11,793 bases of DNA from Saccoglossus kowalevskii (Eukaryota; Hemichordata; Enteropneusta; Harrimaniidae), in contig NW_003135351.1 of the NCBI RefSeq assembly GCF_000003605.2, positions 219,989 through 231,781 of the forward strand, read 5' to 3'. The position numbers and the translations under genes were made by a program. The notes under the pieces are model-generated. The model saw nothing but the letters and a program-made list of their open reading frames with translations, searched no databases and was not told where the DNA came from. Of this stretch, positions 1 to 7,252 are shown piece after piece (position 1 is the first letter of the stretch; every line of letters starts with the position of its first letter).

Positions 1-105
1 AAATATCTTTTGATAGAACATTTTAAGAGGTTGGACAAAACCATCATGCCTAATGACAGGACGTGGTGGTTCATGGTTATATGTGACGAGAAATTTGCTT
101 ACTAA
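1..105 (+). pseudogene. Short open coding-like fragment at the left edge
   Basis: Frame 1 is open from the window edge to a TAA at 103-105, giving 34 residues that include RLDKTIMPNDRTWWFMV. The composition (two adjacent Trp, mixed charges) looks more like real protein than chance AT-rich reading. There is no start codon or splice site to define it, and I do not recognise a family. It may be the end of an exon or of a decayed mobile-element gene whose body lies outside the window. It lies on the same strand as the fragments at 137-301 and 464-664, which could be parts of one broken gene. Confidence 0.25.
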
Positions 106-136
106 TAATAAAATAATAATTGCTTTTGGTTTTTAA

Positions 137-301
137 CATGAAATATTTCAACAAATACACCTGACAGGCAAATGGGAATTTAGAGGTGAATCTGGATTTG
201 GGGATTTATACAAAATTTCGCATTCAAGATTTGATAATCACATCTGCCTCTTCAAGAGAAGTTGGGATATCCTGATGCATCATTACTCGTCTGTGCATTA
301 A
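137..301 (+). pseudogene. Coding-like fragment, unidentified
   Basis: This is an open frame of 54 residues between a TAA at 134-136 and a TAA at 299-301. It contains GKWEFRGESGFGDLYKISHS followed by a region rich in His, Phe and Trp. A possible acceptor (acctgacag) lies at 158-166, just before the protein-like part. No donor is evident before the stop. I cannot name a family. It is probably an exon remnant or mobile-element debris belonging with the neighbouring plus-strand fragments. Confidence 0.25.
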
Positions 302-463
302 CACTATATGGGTATTATTAATTCAGTAATTATTAACTTGTGACTGTGCATGAGACCAGGGTGGAAGATCTATTTTGCCAATTATACCAATTACATATTT
401 CTTATTATCCCTAGTTTCTGTGCTATGTTACCTATTCTGTATATTTTAACATTGATGTTCTAG

Positions 464-664
464 TCATTTCTTGACATAAAGATAGTGGATTACATCAGAG
501 GCTATATTGATAGAAAACTAGATGTTCATGATGTAGATATCATCTTTGATCAGTGTACAAACTTCAGCACACAGTGTACGACTGATCAAACTACAGAAGC
601 AAGTAAATCCATTGAGTCTGCACACACTTCTTTCTTCACAGTAGATCTTTTCAAAGGTTTGTGA
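464..664 (+). pseudogene. Degenerate fragment with an IFDQ-TNFSTQ motif
   Basis: The frame is open for 66 residues between TAG (461-463) and TGA (662-664). Its central part reads VDYIRGYIDRKLDVHDVDII and then FDQCTNFSTQCTT. From memory, this spacing resembles a motif (hydrophobic-hydrophobic-F-D-x-Y-x-x-x-S-x-K-x-x-T) in uncharacterised, multi-copy invertebrate proteins that I associate with repeats. Here the expected Tyr and Lys positions are altered, and the reading degenerates after about residue 47. There is no start codon and no clear splice sites, though a TAG precedes the frame. I read it as a decayed fragment. The family link is recollection only and untested. Confidence 0.35.
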
Positions 665-1039
665 GTATTGAAGTCAGGTAATTTGCAGTAGGTTTTTTCA
701 AAAATAAGATCTTCTAATAAAGTTATCCATAATATTGGAAAATACTGGAAAGGGAATTTGGAGATGTACAACAGAATGTAAAAAAGATGTATAAGATAAT
801 AGATGGCAGATGATACTTTATATATTTACTATTTAGAGCTTTGGAAACCTTAGAAATCCTAGAAACAACAGGATATTGGTATCCCATATTCATGTAACAG
901 TAATTGACATCGGAAAAACAAAAACAAAATTCCCACAACAAAGTGCAATACCCATGTATGCTTTCTGACATTTTACGTGTGTTGTTTTAATATCAGAAAA
1001 GATAAGTCATCAAATCATTTTTGGAAGGTTATTCGATAT
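665..1039. other. AT-rich intergenic stretch, nothing recognised
   Basis: Both strands carry frequent stops. The short minus-strand readings here have no splice sites or family features. I see no gene, repeat copy or regulatory site that can be supported. Confidence 0.5.
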
Positions 1040-1623
1040 CATAACAACACAGGCTGATTCAATGTTGACGTGATAGTATCAGCGAGGTATGGATGTGCAA
1101 GTACCAAACTACCATGTATTTTATTCTGCGCATACCACACAGCCTGTAACATGAGATAACAGTCAATAAGATATATATGAGGCAAAGATGATATTTATTT
1201 TGATTTAATAGGATAAGTATATTTCGTAATATATTCTTAACTAATGATAGAGTACAGTGTATGTGTATTCTGTTTAAGATATATCAATGATAGGATTGGT
1301 TATATTAATAAAACAACATCAATGGTTTATAAATGTATGGGTATTGTATGTATTATGTAAACTATTCAGTATTTGATAATTATATAATGCTGACCATTAA
1401 TATAATTTATGGTAATACATATGATTTTTACATAGAAAATTGCTCAGCAGATTTCACTGTATGCACGTAAGAAACAGATTGCGTTTCCAAATATGCAATT
1501 ATGGCCACCATTTTGGATCCATATAAATACTAAATCATGCAGGAATTGAACATAAAAGTAACAACAGAACCTTCCAGTATCCGAAAAACTTTTAAATGAA
1601 ACAAAAGTCTTGAAGAGAAATCA

Positions 1624-1637
1624 ATAGTGTACACTAT
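1624..1637. promoter_or_regulatory. 14-bp perfect palindrome in the left arm
   Basis: The sequence ATAGTGTACACTAT is a perfect dyad. The equivalent site in the right arm (7239-7252) reads ATAGTATATACTAT, also perfect. The two differences fall at paired positions 6 and 9, so symmetry is kept. This could be a protein-binding dyad or an RNA hairpin foot. No function is proven. Confidence 0.4.
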
Positions 1638-1655
1638 GACGGCCATTTTGATTTT

Positions 1656-1682
1656 ATGCAAATAAAGTGTATTTATGCAAAT
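1656..1682 (+). promoter_or_regulatory. Pair of ATGCAAAT octamers in the left arm
   Basis: Two exact copies of ATGCAAAT, the classical POU/Oct octamer, start at 1656 and 1675, 19 bases apart. The same pair with the same spacing is present in the right arm (7194-7201 and 7213-7220, opposite strand), although the bases between have changed. Conservation of both octamers and their spacing across two diverged copies suggests a promoter-like element of the repeat. Chance in AT-rich sequence cannot be excluded. Confidence 0.35.
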
Positions 1683-1746
1683 AAGAAATGTTTAAATGAT
1701 TATATGATTGGTTCAAGCGACATTCAGGTACCTTCAATCAAGAATG

Positions 1747-2260
1747 TTGCGACTACAAATGTTAGTAGAGGTGGAGATATGCCGTTTTTTGTTATTATCG
1801 CAGCCATTTTTGATTTACACAAACTATAAAAAATTGTCCAAGGATGTCAACACTTCATCAGCAGATTCATCAAGGGTGGTCACAGGAACCGAAATCCATC
1901 AAAACAGTTTCTATAGATTCTTAATCCAGGTTGGTCACCTTGTCTGCCCGACTAGTTTTGACTAGCCTGGCCCTTCAGACATTATCTGCAAAAACTATTA
2001 GAAAACAATTCGGGCGTCAAAATGAGCAAAATAATATGAAACATTATATGTAAGTTGTTTATTGGTACAATTCGCGGGGAGTGGTCGGCACTGTTCGGCC
2101 AATGTAACTTCACACACTAGCATGATTCAATTTTAACTTGGTTCAAATAAACGTGATTTGACAAATACACCGGTTTTGAATATGTGTCTCATGAATTCAG
2201 AAGGCGACAATAATACAGCCTAGTAATCTCTGTATGAATATTCTAAATATAAATGGCAGG
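1747..2260. other. About 500 bases present only in the left arm
   Basis: The right arm passes directly from its equivalent of the 1746 block to its equivalent of about 2290, so this segment is either an insertion here or a deletion there. An 11-base inverted pair flanks it: AATCAAGAATG at 1736-1746 and CATTCTTGATT at 2271-2281. The right arm keeps a near copy of only one of these (7131-7140). The plus frame from 1708 is open to 1965, but it crosses the repeat boundary and looks non-coding. The flanking pair could be terminal repeats of a small non-autonomous DNA element, but no target-site duplication was found. Confidence 0.4.
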
Positions 2261-2637
2261 TCAATACGTTCATTCTTGATTAAAAAGATTGCTGTATATG
2301 TGTGTCCATGTGACAGTAATTATACATAATTGATTTCATGTCGCTCTAATTACACGCAACACTGATAAATATAGAAATTATATTATATAAAATAGTACGA
2401 AACGTATTTTTTATTTGCAATATACCATTACGTCACACTTTCTCTGGTGTTTCAAACCACAATTTAGTTAGTGAACGGATTAATGGTAAATTGTTATGAT
2501 TATAATTACATTTTTATACACAGCTATTATATTTGGGTCAATATGTATAGGTATGTACAATGCCGTTGTTTTCATATTTCAAATATTTCTATATATTGTA
2601 TGCACTTTCCATCGTAACATTGACACAAACATAACCA

Positions 2638-2669
2638 ACATTTTGGAGTAAACATTGGTTCCAAAATGT
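2638..2669. repeat. Perfect 10-bp stem hairpin
   Basis: ACATTTTGGA at 2638-2647 and TCCAAAATGT at 2660-2669 are exact reverse complements with a 12-base loop. It lies at the inner end of the left inverted-repeat arm and may mark its boundary. Confidence 0.5.
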
Positions 2670-2852
2670 CGGTTCATTTCCTGAAATATGGAAGAATATG
2701 AGAAAATAATGAGAAAAAAATGTCTATTGGAAATTGCAAAAGTCAAACGATTTTAGCTAGTGGCAAAAATATATGTTCTAATAAAATAGTTTCTGCTGTT
2801 TTACTGTGTTTTCACTAATATTTTTGTAATTTTGTATACACTTTTATTCCAG

Positions 2853-3269
2853 GACAGAAAGCCGCGCCCTCTTCGACGCTGCACCCATTTTCTCAGATAG
2901 TTTTCAGTTTAATATGGACCCTGATTTATATCTGTCTTCATCAGAGAAGATACGACGTCTTGCAAAAACAAACAATTATGGACCATATGAATATATAACT
3001 CCTGTTCCTATCACCTGTTGCTATGGTGGTGAAGCAACGATATTGAGAGTTACTTTTGATGATTTATATGAATTGGCTTGGGTACCACGTTTACAATTCC
3101 TTTTAGGATTGTTTGGAAAATATCAAAAAAAAAAAAAAAAATAAGAATGAGAACACCGTACGCCAAAGTCCATCAATGGAGTGTATTAATACAAATGAGG
3201 AATTATATTCGACATAAATCGGGATATGACTGCGTTCGTAATGTTAGATCACAATACAGTAAAGTGTAA
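2853..3269 (+). CDS. Unidentified exon or gene remnant, frame broken at a poly-A run
   Basis: A good acceptor (tttattccag, ending at 2852) opens into a 96-codon frame from 2854 to the TAA at 3142-3144. An in-frame ATG lies at 2914. The protein includes DPDLYLSSSEKIRRLAKT, then YGPYEYITPVPITCCYGGEA and TFDDLYELAWVPRL, with good amino-acid variety. The frame then enters 17 consecutive A (3125-3141) and stops. The next frame continues with equally protein-like sequence (TPYAKVHQWSVLIQMRNYIR and onward) to a TAA at 3267-3269. One extra A, or two fewer, in the run would join the halves, so this is either a homopolymer length error or a frameshifted pseudogene. I recognise no domain, signal peptide or membrane segment. 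Upstream exons were not found. No donor is needed if the second stop is real. Confidence 0.5.
3125..3141 (+). repeat. 17-A homopolymer inside an open frame
   Basis: Seventeen uninterrupted A lie within coding-like sequence and coincide exactly with the reading-frame change of the 2853-3269 entry. Runs of this length are prone to sequencing and replication slippage. Confidence 0.9.
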
Positions 3270-3305
3270 TTATTAACAGGTATAGATTTTCTTCTTTTAC
3301 TTCTG

Positions 3306-3663
3306 TTATTATTATACATCTGTCACAGTAACGCCATAAGTTACAGCGTGCCGTAATTTTGCGGTATTTTACGGGGTATTTTCATCCTATCATATTAGGA
3401 AATGCGAATTCCAAATATGGAATGATTACGCGCGTAAGCGTCCTCTAATAATAAAAAAACATGGCTGCCACCAAGGTTTGACCGGACTCCATACAAAGAA
3501 GTTCGCTGATTCTGTTCTAAACTTGTTAGATTTCGGCATTCCCCATGATGTATCCTTGGAAGGAAAAGATGTATAATAATAAGGTTATTACGAAGATACG
3601 CGTCGGTCGATACTGCTGTACTGTCTTCGTCCATACTTTGAGGTATCTTCGTAATAACCTTAT
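3306..3663 (+). repeat. Dispersed repeat, copy A, ending in a foldback
   Basis: This segment matches 6187-6504 in the same orientation. Shared blocks include ATTATACATCTGTCAC at the left end, TATTTTCATCCTA, a stretch around GATTACGCGCGTAAGCG, CATGGCTGCCAC, GGTTTGACCGGA and GATTTCGGCATTCC. Copy A has about 50 extra bases after the first block. Its right end is a perfect inverted repeat (see 3579-3663). Open frames in the two copies are not conserved, so I treat it as non-coding mobile-element sequence of unknown class. Confidence 0.8.
3579..3663. repeat. Perfect 21-bp stem foldback at the end of copy A
   Basis: Positions 3579-3599 and 3643-3663 are exact 21-base reverse complements, separated by a 43-base loop. 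The arm core is GGTTATTACGAAGATAC. The reverse complement of this whole stem-loop aligns with 6421-6490 of copy B. Relative to the rest of the repeat, the loop is therefore in opposite orientation in the two copies. Confidence 0.85.
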
Positions 3664-3709
3664 ATTAATTTTTAAATATTTCATCTTTCCGTTCACTAGT
3701 TTTATTCCT

Positions 3710-4083
3710 TCAATGTATTGCAGCGAATTCTCCTTCACACATTGTTCCTAACACACCCTTAGCCATGTCATGTAAATATGATGCTGGTTTCCAATATTTG
3801 ACGTTTTCCTCTTCCAACGCTTTGTCATTTTGGAAGACAGGGTCTCAAGGTAGAATATTTTACTCGTGAAGTTCTGATGGTGTTTTTGTATCAGTGGAAT
3901 GAGGACCTTTTCATGCAGGGATTGAATGACATTGGCGATCGGTAAAAGTTTCCCAAGTTCTTTCACATCAAATTGCACATGAATACAACCTTCCTGTGTT
4001 TGTACATGGTTGTGGAAGGGAATATTGACAATGGTACGATGTTCTTGCAGTGCAAGCATCTCTGTCCTTGAGTACCCGTATGG
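3710..4083 (-). pseudogene. Frameshifted coding remnant, unidentified
   Basis: On the minus strand, a frame opens after TAA (4086-4084) and runs 80 codons from 4083 to about 3844, including GCIHVQFDVKELGKLLPIAN and HEKVLIPLIQKHHQNFTSKI. It then loses protein character. A second frame starting at 3844 continues with DPVFQNDKALEEENVKYWKP and SYLHDMAKGVLGTMCEGEF to a TGA at 3712-3710. The two overlap by one base, so a single base change in length would restore one reading of 124 residues. Sequence after the TGA also looks protein-like in a third frame, so there may be more breaks. No domain is recognised and no clear splice sites bound it. It is probably a decayed gene or mobile-element gene. 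Confidence 0.45.
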
Positions 4084-4464
4084 TTATTAAGCGATGATGA
4101 GTACTATTGATACAATATAGCGAGTTCGGCTTTCCGTGGTTTTCTCTTTTGAGCGTCCCCGTGTTAAGCAAAATCACTATTATACAAACAATCAAATTTA
4201 TATCGCAGTTATAATAATAACGATGCATTATTGTTAGTATCATACATGATAGTGATTTTATCATTTCTAAAAGCGTTATATACCAAATGTTAAAATTGAA
4301 AAAATCTAAATTTGAAATCAAGATCACTTTCAAATGTGACTTCGATTGACACATTTCATTTTCCTATTTAGGCGGTACTATATCACACGATAAACTAAAT
4401 TTACGCATCAAAAACATTATCTGTGCTTCCCCCCCAAAAAAAATAATCCTAGTAGTCACAAAGG
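4084..4464. other. AT-rich stretch between coding remnants
   Basis: A long minus-strand reading crosses this stretch (4354-3968), but it is composed of AT-rich codons and overlaps the better-supported remnant in a different frame, so I do not call it. A C7-A9 mixed homopolymer tract lies at 4429-4444. Nothing else is supported. Confidence 0.4.
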
Positions 4465-4560
4465 TTAATATCTCATAAACTGCGACGTGGGGAGGGTAGT
4501 CATCATTTCGATGAAATCGTTCACGTGTTGAGGACCGTAGAAAATCATGATGTACGACGC
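4465..4560 (-). pseudogene. Short coding-like fragment (YIMIFYGPQHVNDFIEMM)
   Basis: A minus-strand frame of 31 residues lies between TGA (4563-4561) and TAA (4467-4465). It reads YIMIFYGPQHVNDFIEMM near its start. The order of hydrophobic strand, Y-G-x-x-H and amphipathic helix looks like a genuine enzyme fragment, but it is too short to place. It lies upstream of, and on the same strand as, the remnant at 4083-3710, and both may come from one broken gene. Another minus-strand reading open from about 4679 to 4561 runs just upstream in a different frame. Confidence 0.25.
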
Positions 4561-4564
4561 TCAC

Positions 4565-5010
4565 TGTTACGGATTACTACATATAAAATCAGTAGTAAAA
4601 TGCCGTCAGAGAGCGGATTTGCCTCTCTAGATGACAACGTTATTGATATTAAGTTCATTAACTTGTAATTTCTTTTACAGTAGTTCTCGAGGTACGTTTG
4701 ACAATACTATATTTCAATAGATGGCAGACTCTGGACATCTAAACGCATATCACATGGCTATCTTTTTCTCTTGCAAGTGTACAACGTCAGTATATAGCGT
4801 ATATGCTATTTCCTCAGTGACTAATGACATAAGAAATGATCACTTTTTAAAGCTTTAAGACAAGGCTGAAACAAACAATTACAATGAAGCCAAGTCCTTT
4901 AATTTCACATTCAGATATATTAATAATGTACTTTCAATAAACAATCCTAAATGTAGCTATTCTATTCCAATGAGATTGAGGATGCTAAATAATTTGATAC
5001 ATACTAAGAC
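4565..5010. other. AT-rich stretch without a supported gene
   Basis: A TATA-like motif (TATAAAA at 4583-4589) precedes a 22-codon plus-strand reading from an ATG at 4600 (MPSESGFASLDDNVIDIKF). The opposite strand is also open here, so I do not call either. A pyrimidine-rich acceptor-like site (atttcttttacag) ends at 4680. The rest, up to the SINE, shows nothing recognisable. Confidence 0.35.
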
Positions 5011-5021
5011 CTGAGTGATCT
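5011..5021 (+). repeat. Target-site duplication, 5' copy
   Basis: CTGAGTGATCT here is repeated exactly at 5498-5508, on the other side of the SINE. This is the mark of target-primed retrotransposition. Confidence 0.9.
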
Positions 5022-5037
5022 AAAAACCGGTCACTTG

Positions 5038-5091
5038 TAGCATAGTGGTTGTCGCATCAGACTCATGATCGGTAGACTCATGTTCAAATCC
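5038..5091 (+). promoter_or_regulatory. RNA polymerase III internal promoter of the SINE
   Basis: The A box is TAGCATAGTGG at 5038-5048, and the B box is TGTTCAAATCC at 5081-5091. Both are close to the tRNA consensus (TRGYNNANNNG and GGTTCGANTCC). Spacing of about 32 bases between the boxes is normal for a tRNA. Confidence 0.8.
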
Positions 5092-5447
5092 TACCTCAGG
5101 CTGAACATCAAAAGGGTCGATCCCTACCTTAGGTGAGTGTGCCTCAGACTCAATGGGAAGGCCAATACTATTGGCCGAGATTCATTCAATAACGAATGCG
5201 GTTTGGGGGCACCTTGGTTAAGGTCCGCAGGTGCTTGTGTTCGACCGAGCCTGGTTGACGCCAGGATAGCACTTTAAACTGCCATTTGATAGGAAGATGG
5301 CCACGCAGCCCTGCCATGTAGTCCCAAACATGAATATGACTTCTGTGGCAAAAGTGCTCTATGTGTCATCACTAGCACTTGCAATTTGCACATACAAATC
5401 ATGTCAGGAAAGACAACAGTTCAATGTCCGGAACTGTCGCCTGGCAC

Positions 5448-5493
5448 AAAAAAAGATAAAAAAAACAATAAAATAAAAAAAAACAAAAAAAAA
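5448..5493 (+). repeat. A-rich tail of the SINE
   Basis: The stretch is almost all A, broken by single G, T and C. It is typical of the 3' end of a retroposed element and directly precedes the 3' target-site duplication. Confidence 0.85.
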
Positions 5494-5497
5494 TCAT

Positions 5498-5508
5498 CTG
5501 AGTGATCT
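5498..5508 (+). repeat. Target-site duplication, 3' copy
   Basis: This is an exact copy of CTGAGTGATCT at 5011-5021. It defines the right border of the SINE. Confidence 0.9.
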
Positions 5509-6186
5509 CAAAGTTTATGACTCGGAGTGATATATGTTCTTTATAGATTTTCTTATTATTTTTATACTGTATGTGTGAATTGTATATTGTAGGCTGCGCT
5601 ATTGTATACGGGGTAGTCACATGTATGACTTATTTGTTTTGCACAGGGGCTTCCTACTCGGGGATCTGGAAGCTTCGTCTTGCTTGGCTGATAACACTTA
5701 TACGTAGAGATTCCACCCTTTACAGATAGTCCAGCTTTATTCTTCCCATTTCTCTCCTTCTATCCTTCTCACTCTCTTATCTTACAAAGATTGCCACGAT
5801 CATGCCACGATCATGTGATTACCAGGGATATGTCTCACAGTTAAAGTCTTGTAAAGTTGCCACTACTAAATACAATAAGTAAACAATCTGTTTATCATAT
5901 TCCTGAAATATATATTTATAATCTCCACCCTAAACATGCAATTTGTTGATTCTAAACAATAGTACAACGGTGTGTGAACCGAATGTGCGAACGTAAAGAA
6001 GCTATCATATTTAGTAAATTTACAGAATAATAAAAAAATACATGGGGCATTTCTAATCCCAACTGCCCCGACATTTTCTCGCATATAATCGAAATAATGA
6101 ACGTAAATTTTGATGAAAATACATTCTTCCATCCAATGTTTGCGCTGGTTTTACTGCAACTATCGACGCTGTTACAATTATTTGAC
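5509..6186. other. Intergenic stretch with minor repeats
   Basis: This stretch contains a small imperfect hairpin around GCTTCC (5649-5654) and GGAAGC (5668-5673), and a pyrimidine-rich run (about 5727-5780). A 34-codon plus-strand reading from an ATG at 5622 to a TAG at 5726 passes through an acceptor-like site (ttttgcacag). It is too short to call. Overlapping minus-strand readings at 5866-6221 show no domain or splice sites. Confidence 0.4.
5792..5813 (+). repeat. Tandem duplication of an 11-bp unit
   Basis: TGCCACGATCA occurs twice back to back and is followed by TG. It is probably a recent slippage event. Confidence 0.8.
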
Positions 6187-6504
6187 ATTATTATACATCT
6201 GTCACCATTGTGGTATTGCACTTGTTATTTTCATCCTACCATATTATGAAACGCAAATTCCAAATATGAAACGATTACGCGCGTAAGCGTTCTTCTAATA
6301 ATAAAACAAACAAACATGGCTGCCACTAAGGTTTGACCGGATTCCACACAAAGATGTTCGCTAAACCTGTTCTAAACGTTTTGGATTTCGGCATTCCTAT
6401 GATGTATTTCGGGAAGGAAATAATTAGGTTATTACGAGGATACCACAAAGTACGCACTCAGACAGTACGTGCACATCGGTTGATACTCGTCGATCGTACT
6501 TTGT
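6187..6504 (+). repeat. Dispersed repeat, copy B, ending in a different foldback
   Basis: This is the second copy of the repeat at 3306-3663, in the same orientation. It shares the GATTACGCGCGTAAGCG, CATGGCTGCCAC and GATTTCGGCATTCC blocks. Its right end carries a 10-bp inverted repeat (ACAAAGTACG at 6445-6454, CGTACTTTGT at 6495-6504) instead of the 21-bp stem of copy A. A 65-codon plus-strand frame (6333-6530) runs through it but is not conserved in copy A, so I do not regard it as a gene. It ends just before the inner end of the right inverted-repeat arm. Confidence 0.8.
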
Positions 6505-7193
6505 TTCCAAGAAATTGCTGTTGTAGGTAATTAATACTAATAAAACTCGTGCTAATATATACATATGAATATTTATTTGTGTGTGTACATTATCAATGAA
6601 TACAACTGAATGAAAGTATGTATGTACAGCACCATCCATCGCCGACGTAAACAGTTGTAAAAACACTTAAACTAGTGATTGCAATTAACATAGTCGTCAA
6701 CACTACAACATATTGTGAAAGTGCAACAAATCAATTGACATTTCTTACAAGTAAAACAGGAAAACAACGGCTGTGTAAATAAATGCAATTATAATAACAA
6801 GTTACCTTATTATTCAGTTTACTAACTAAATTGTTAGTTTGTAATACTCGATAAAATGGGAGTGCATTACATTACACATTACATTATATTGTTATAATTA
6901 AACATTGCTGATAATATACATTTCTACACTTGCTAGTTTAGCTGTTTTAATATTAGACGATACTACATATACAAATACAAATGAGTATGTACTGAGTGTA
7001 TAAGTCACAATTAAATAATGTTTTCTATATTTTCCATGAAATGATATGAAATCAATTATATATAATTACCGCCACATGGGCACATAATTATATACCTCTA
7101 ATTAAAATTTGTCGTGATTTAAATGGTAAGATTCTTGATTAAAGGTACTTGAATGTCGCTTGAGCCAATCAAGTAATCATTTAAACATTTCTT

Positions 7194-7220
7194 ATTTGCA
7201 TGAAAACACTATATTTGCAT
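7194..7220 (-). promoter_or_regulatory. Conserved octamer pair in the right arm
   Basis: ATTTGCAT at 7194-7201 and 7213-7220 (ATGCAAAT on the minus strand) keeps the 19-base spacing seen at 1656-1682. The palindrome at 7239-7252 keeps its position next to them. Confidence 0.35.
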
Positions 7221-7238
7221 AAAATTAAGATGGCCGAC

Positions 7239-7252
7239 ATAGTATATACTAT
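7239..7252. promoter_or_regulatory. 14-bp perfect palindrome in the right arm
   Basis: ATAGTATATACTAT is the counterpart of the palindrome at 1624-1637. The paired change from G/C to A/T keeps the symmetry. Confidence 0.4.

Larger units (their letters stand above)
1040..2640 (+). repeat. Left arm of a large diverged inverted repeat
   Basis: Read forward, this segment matches the reverse complement of 6660-7785 in the same order over many blocks. The clearest is a perfect 27-base match at 1676-1702 (partner 7174-7200) inside a well-conserved block of about 160 bases ending at 1746. Other matches are 1141-1170 (partner about 7688-7722), 1270-1325 (about 7461-7510), 2290-2335 (about 7048-7093) and 2459-2525 (about 6773-6840). 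By eye, conserved blocks are roughly three quarters identical with small gaps, so the duplication is old. The outer and inner limits fade gradually and are approximate. About 500 bases near 1747-2260 have no partner. No coding capacity is shared between the arms. It could be two insertions of one non-coding mobile element in opposite orientation, or a local inverted duplication. Confidence 0.85.
5022..5497 (+). mobile_element. Full-length tRNA-derived SINE
   Basis: The element has three parts. A tRNA-like head (about 5030-5096) carries RNA polymerase III A and B boxes, and its middle (CAGACTCATGATC) recalls the anticodon arm of tRNA-Met(CAT). A body of roughly 350 bases follows. It is visibly richer in G and C than the surroundings and includes GGTTAAGGTCCGCAGGTGC and GACGCCAGGATAGCAC. 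An impure A-rich tail runs from about 5448 to 5493. Exact 11-base duplications flank it. I could not match the body to a named SINE core such as the V, Deu or MESC domains. Intact duplications and a long A tail suggest a more recent insertion than the other repeats here. It has no coding capacity and would depend on LINE enzymes. Confidence 0.88.

Noticed and set aside
1708-1965. Plus-strand gene of 85 codons
   Set aside because: The frame crosses the end of the conserved inverted-repeat block, has no splice or domain features, and the right arm does not preserve it.
2853-3141. Processed pseudogene ending in its poly-A tail
   Set aside because: Protein-like sequence resumes directly after the A run in another frame, no target-site duplication was seen, and an acceptor precedes the frame.
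3968-4354. Minus-strand gene of 128 codons
   Set aside because: Its codons mirror AT-rich background, and it overlaps the better coding-like frame at 4083-3844.
5030-5100. A functional tRNA gene
   Set aside because: The ends do not pair as an acceptor stem, the T arm is degenerate, and the segment is joined to a SINE body with tail and target-site duplications.
6333-6530. Plus-strand gene of 65 codons
   Set aside because: It lies within dispersed repeat copy B, and the matching part of copy A has stops and frameshifts.
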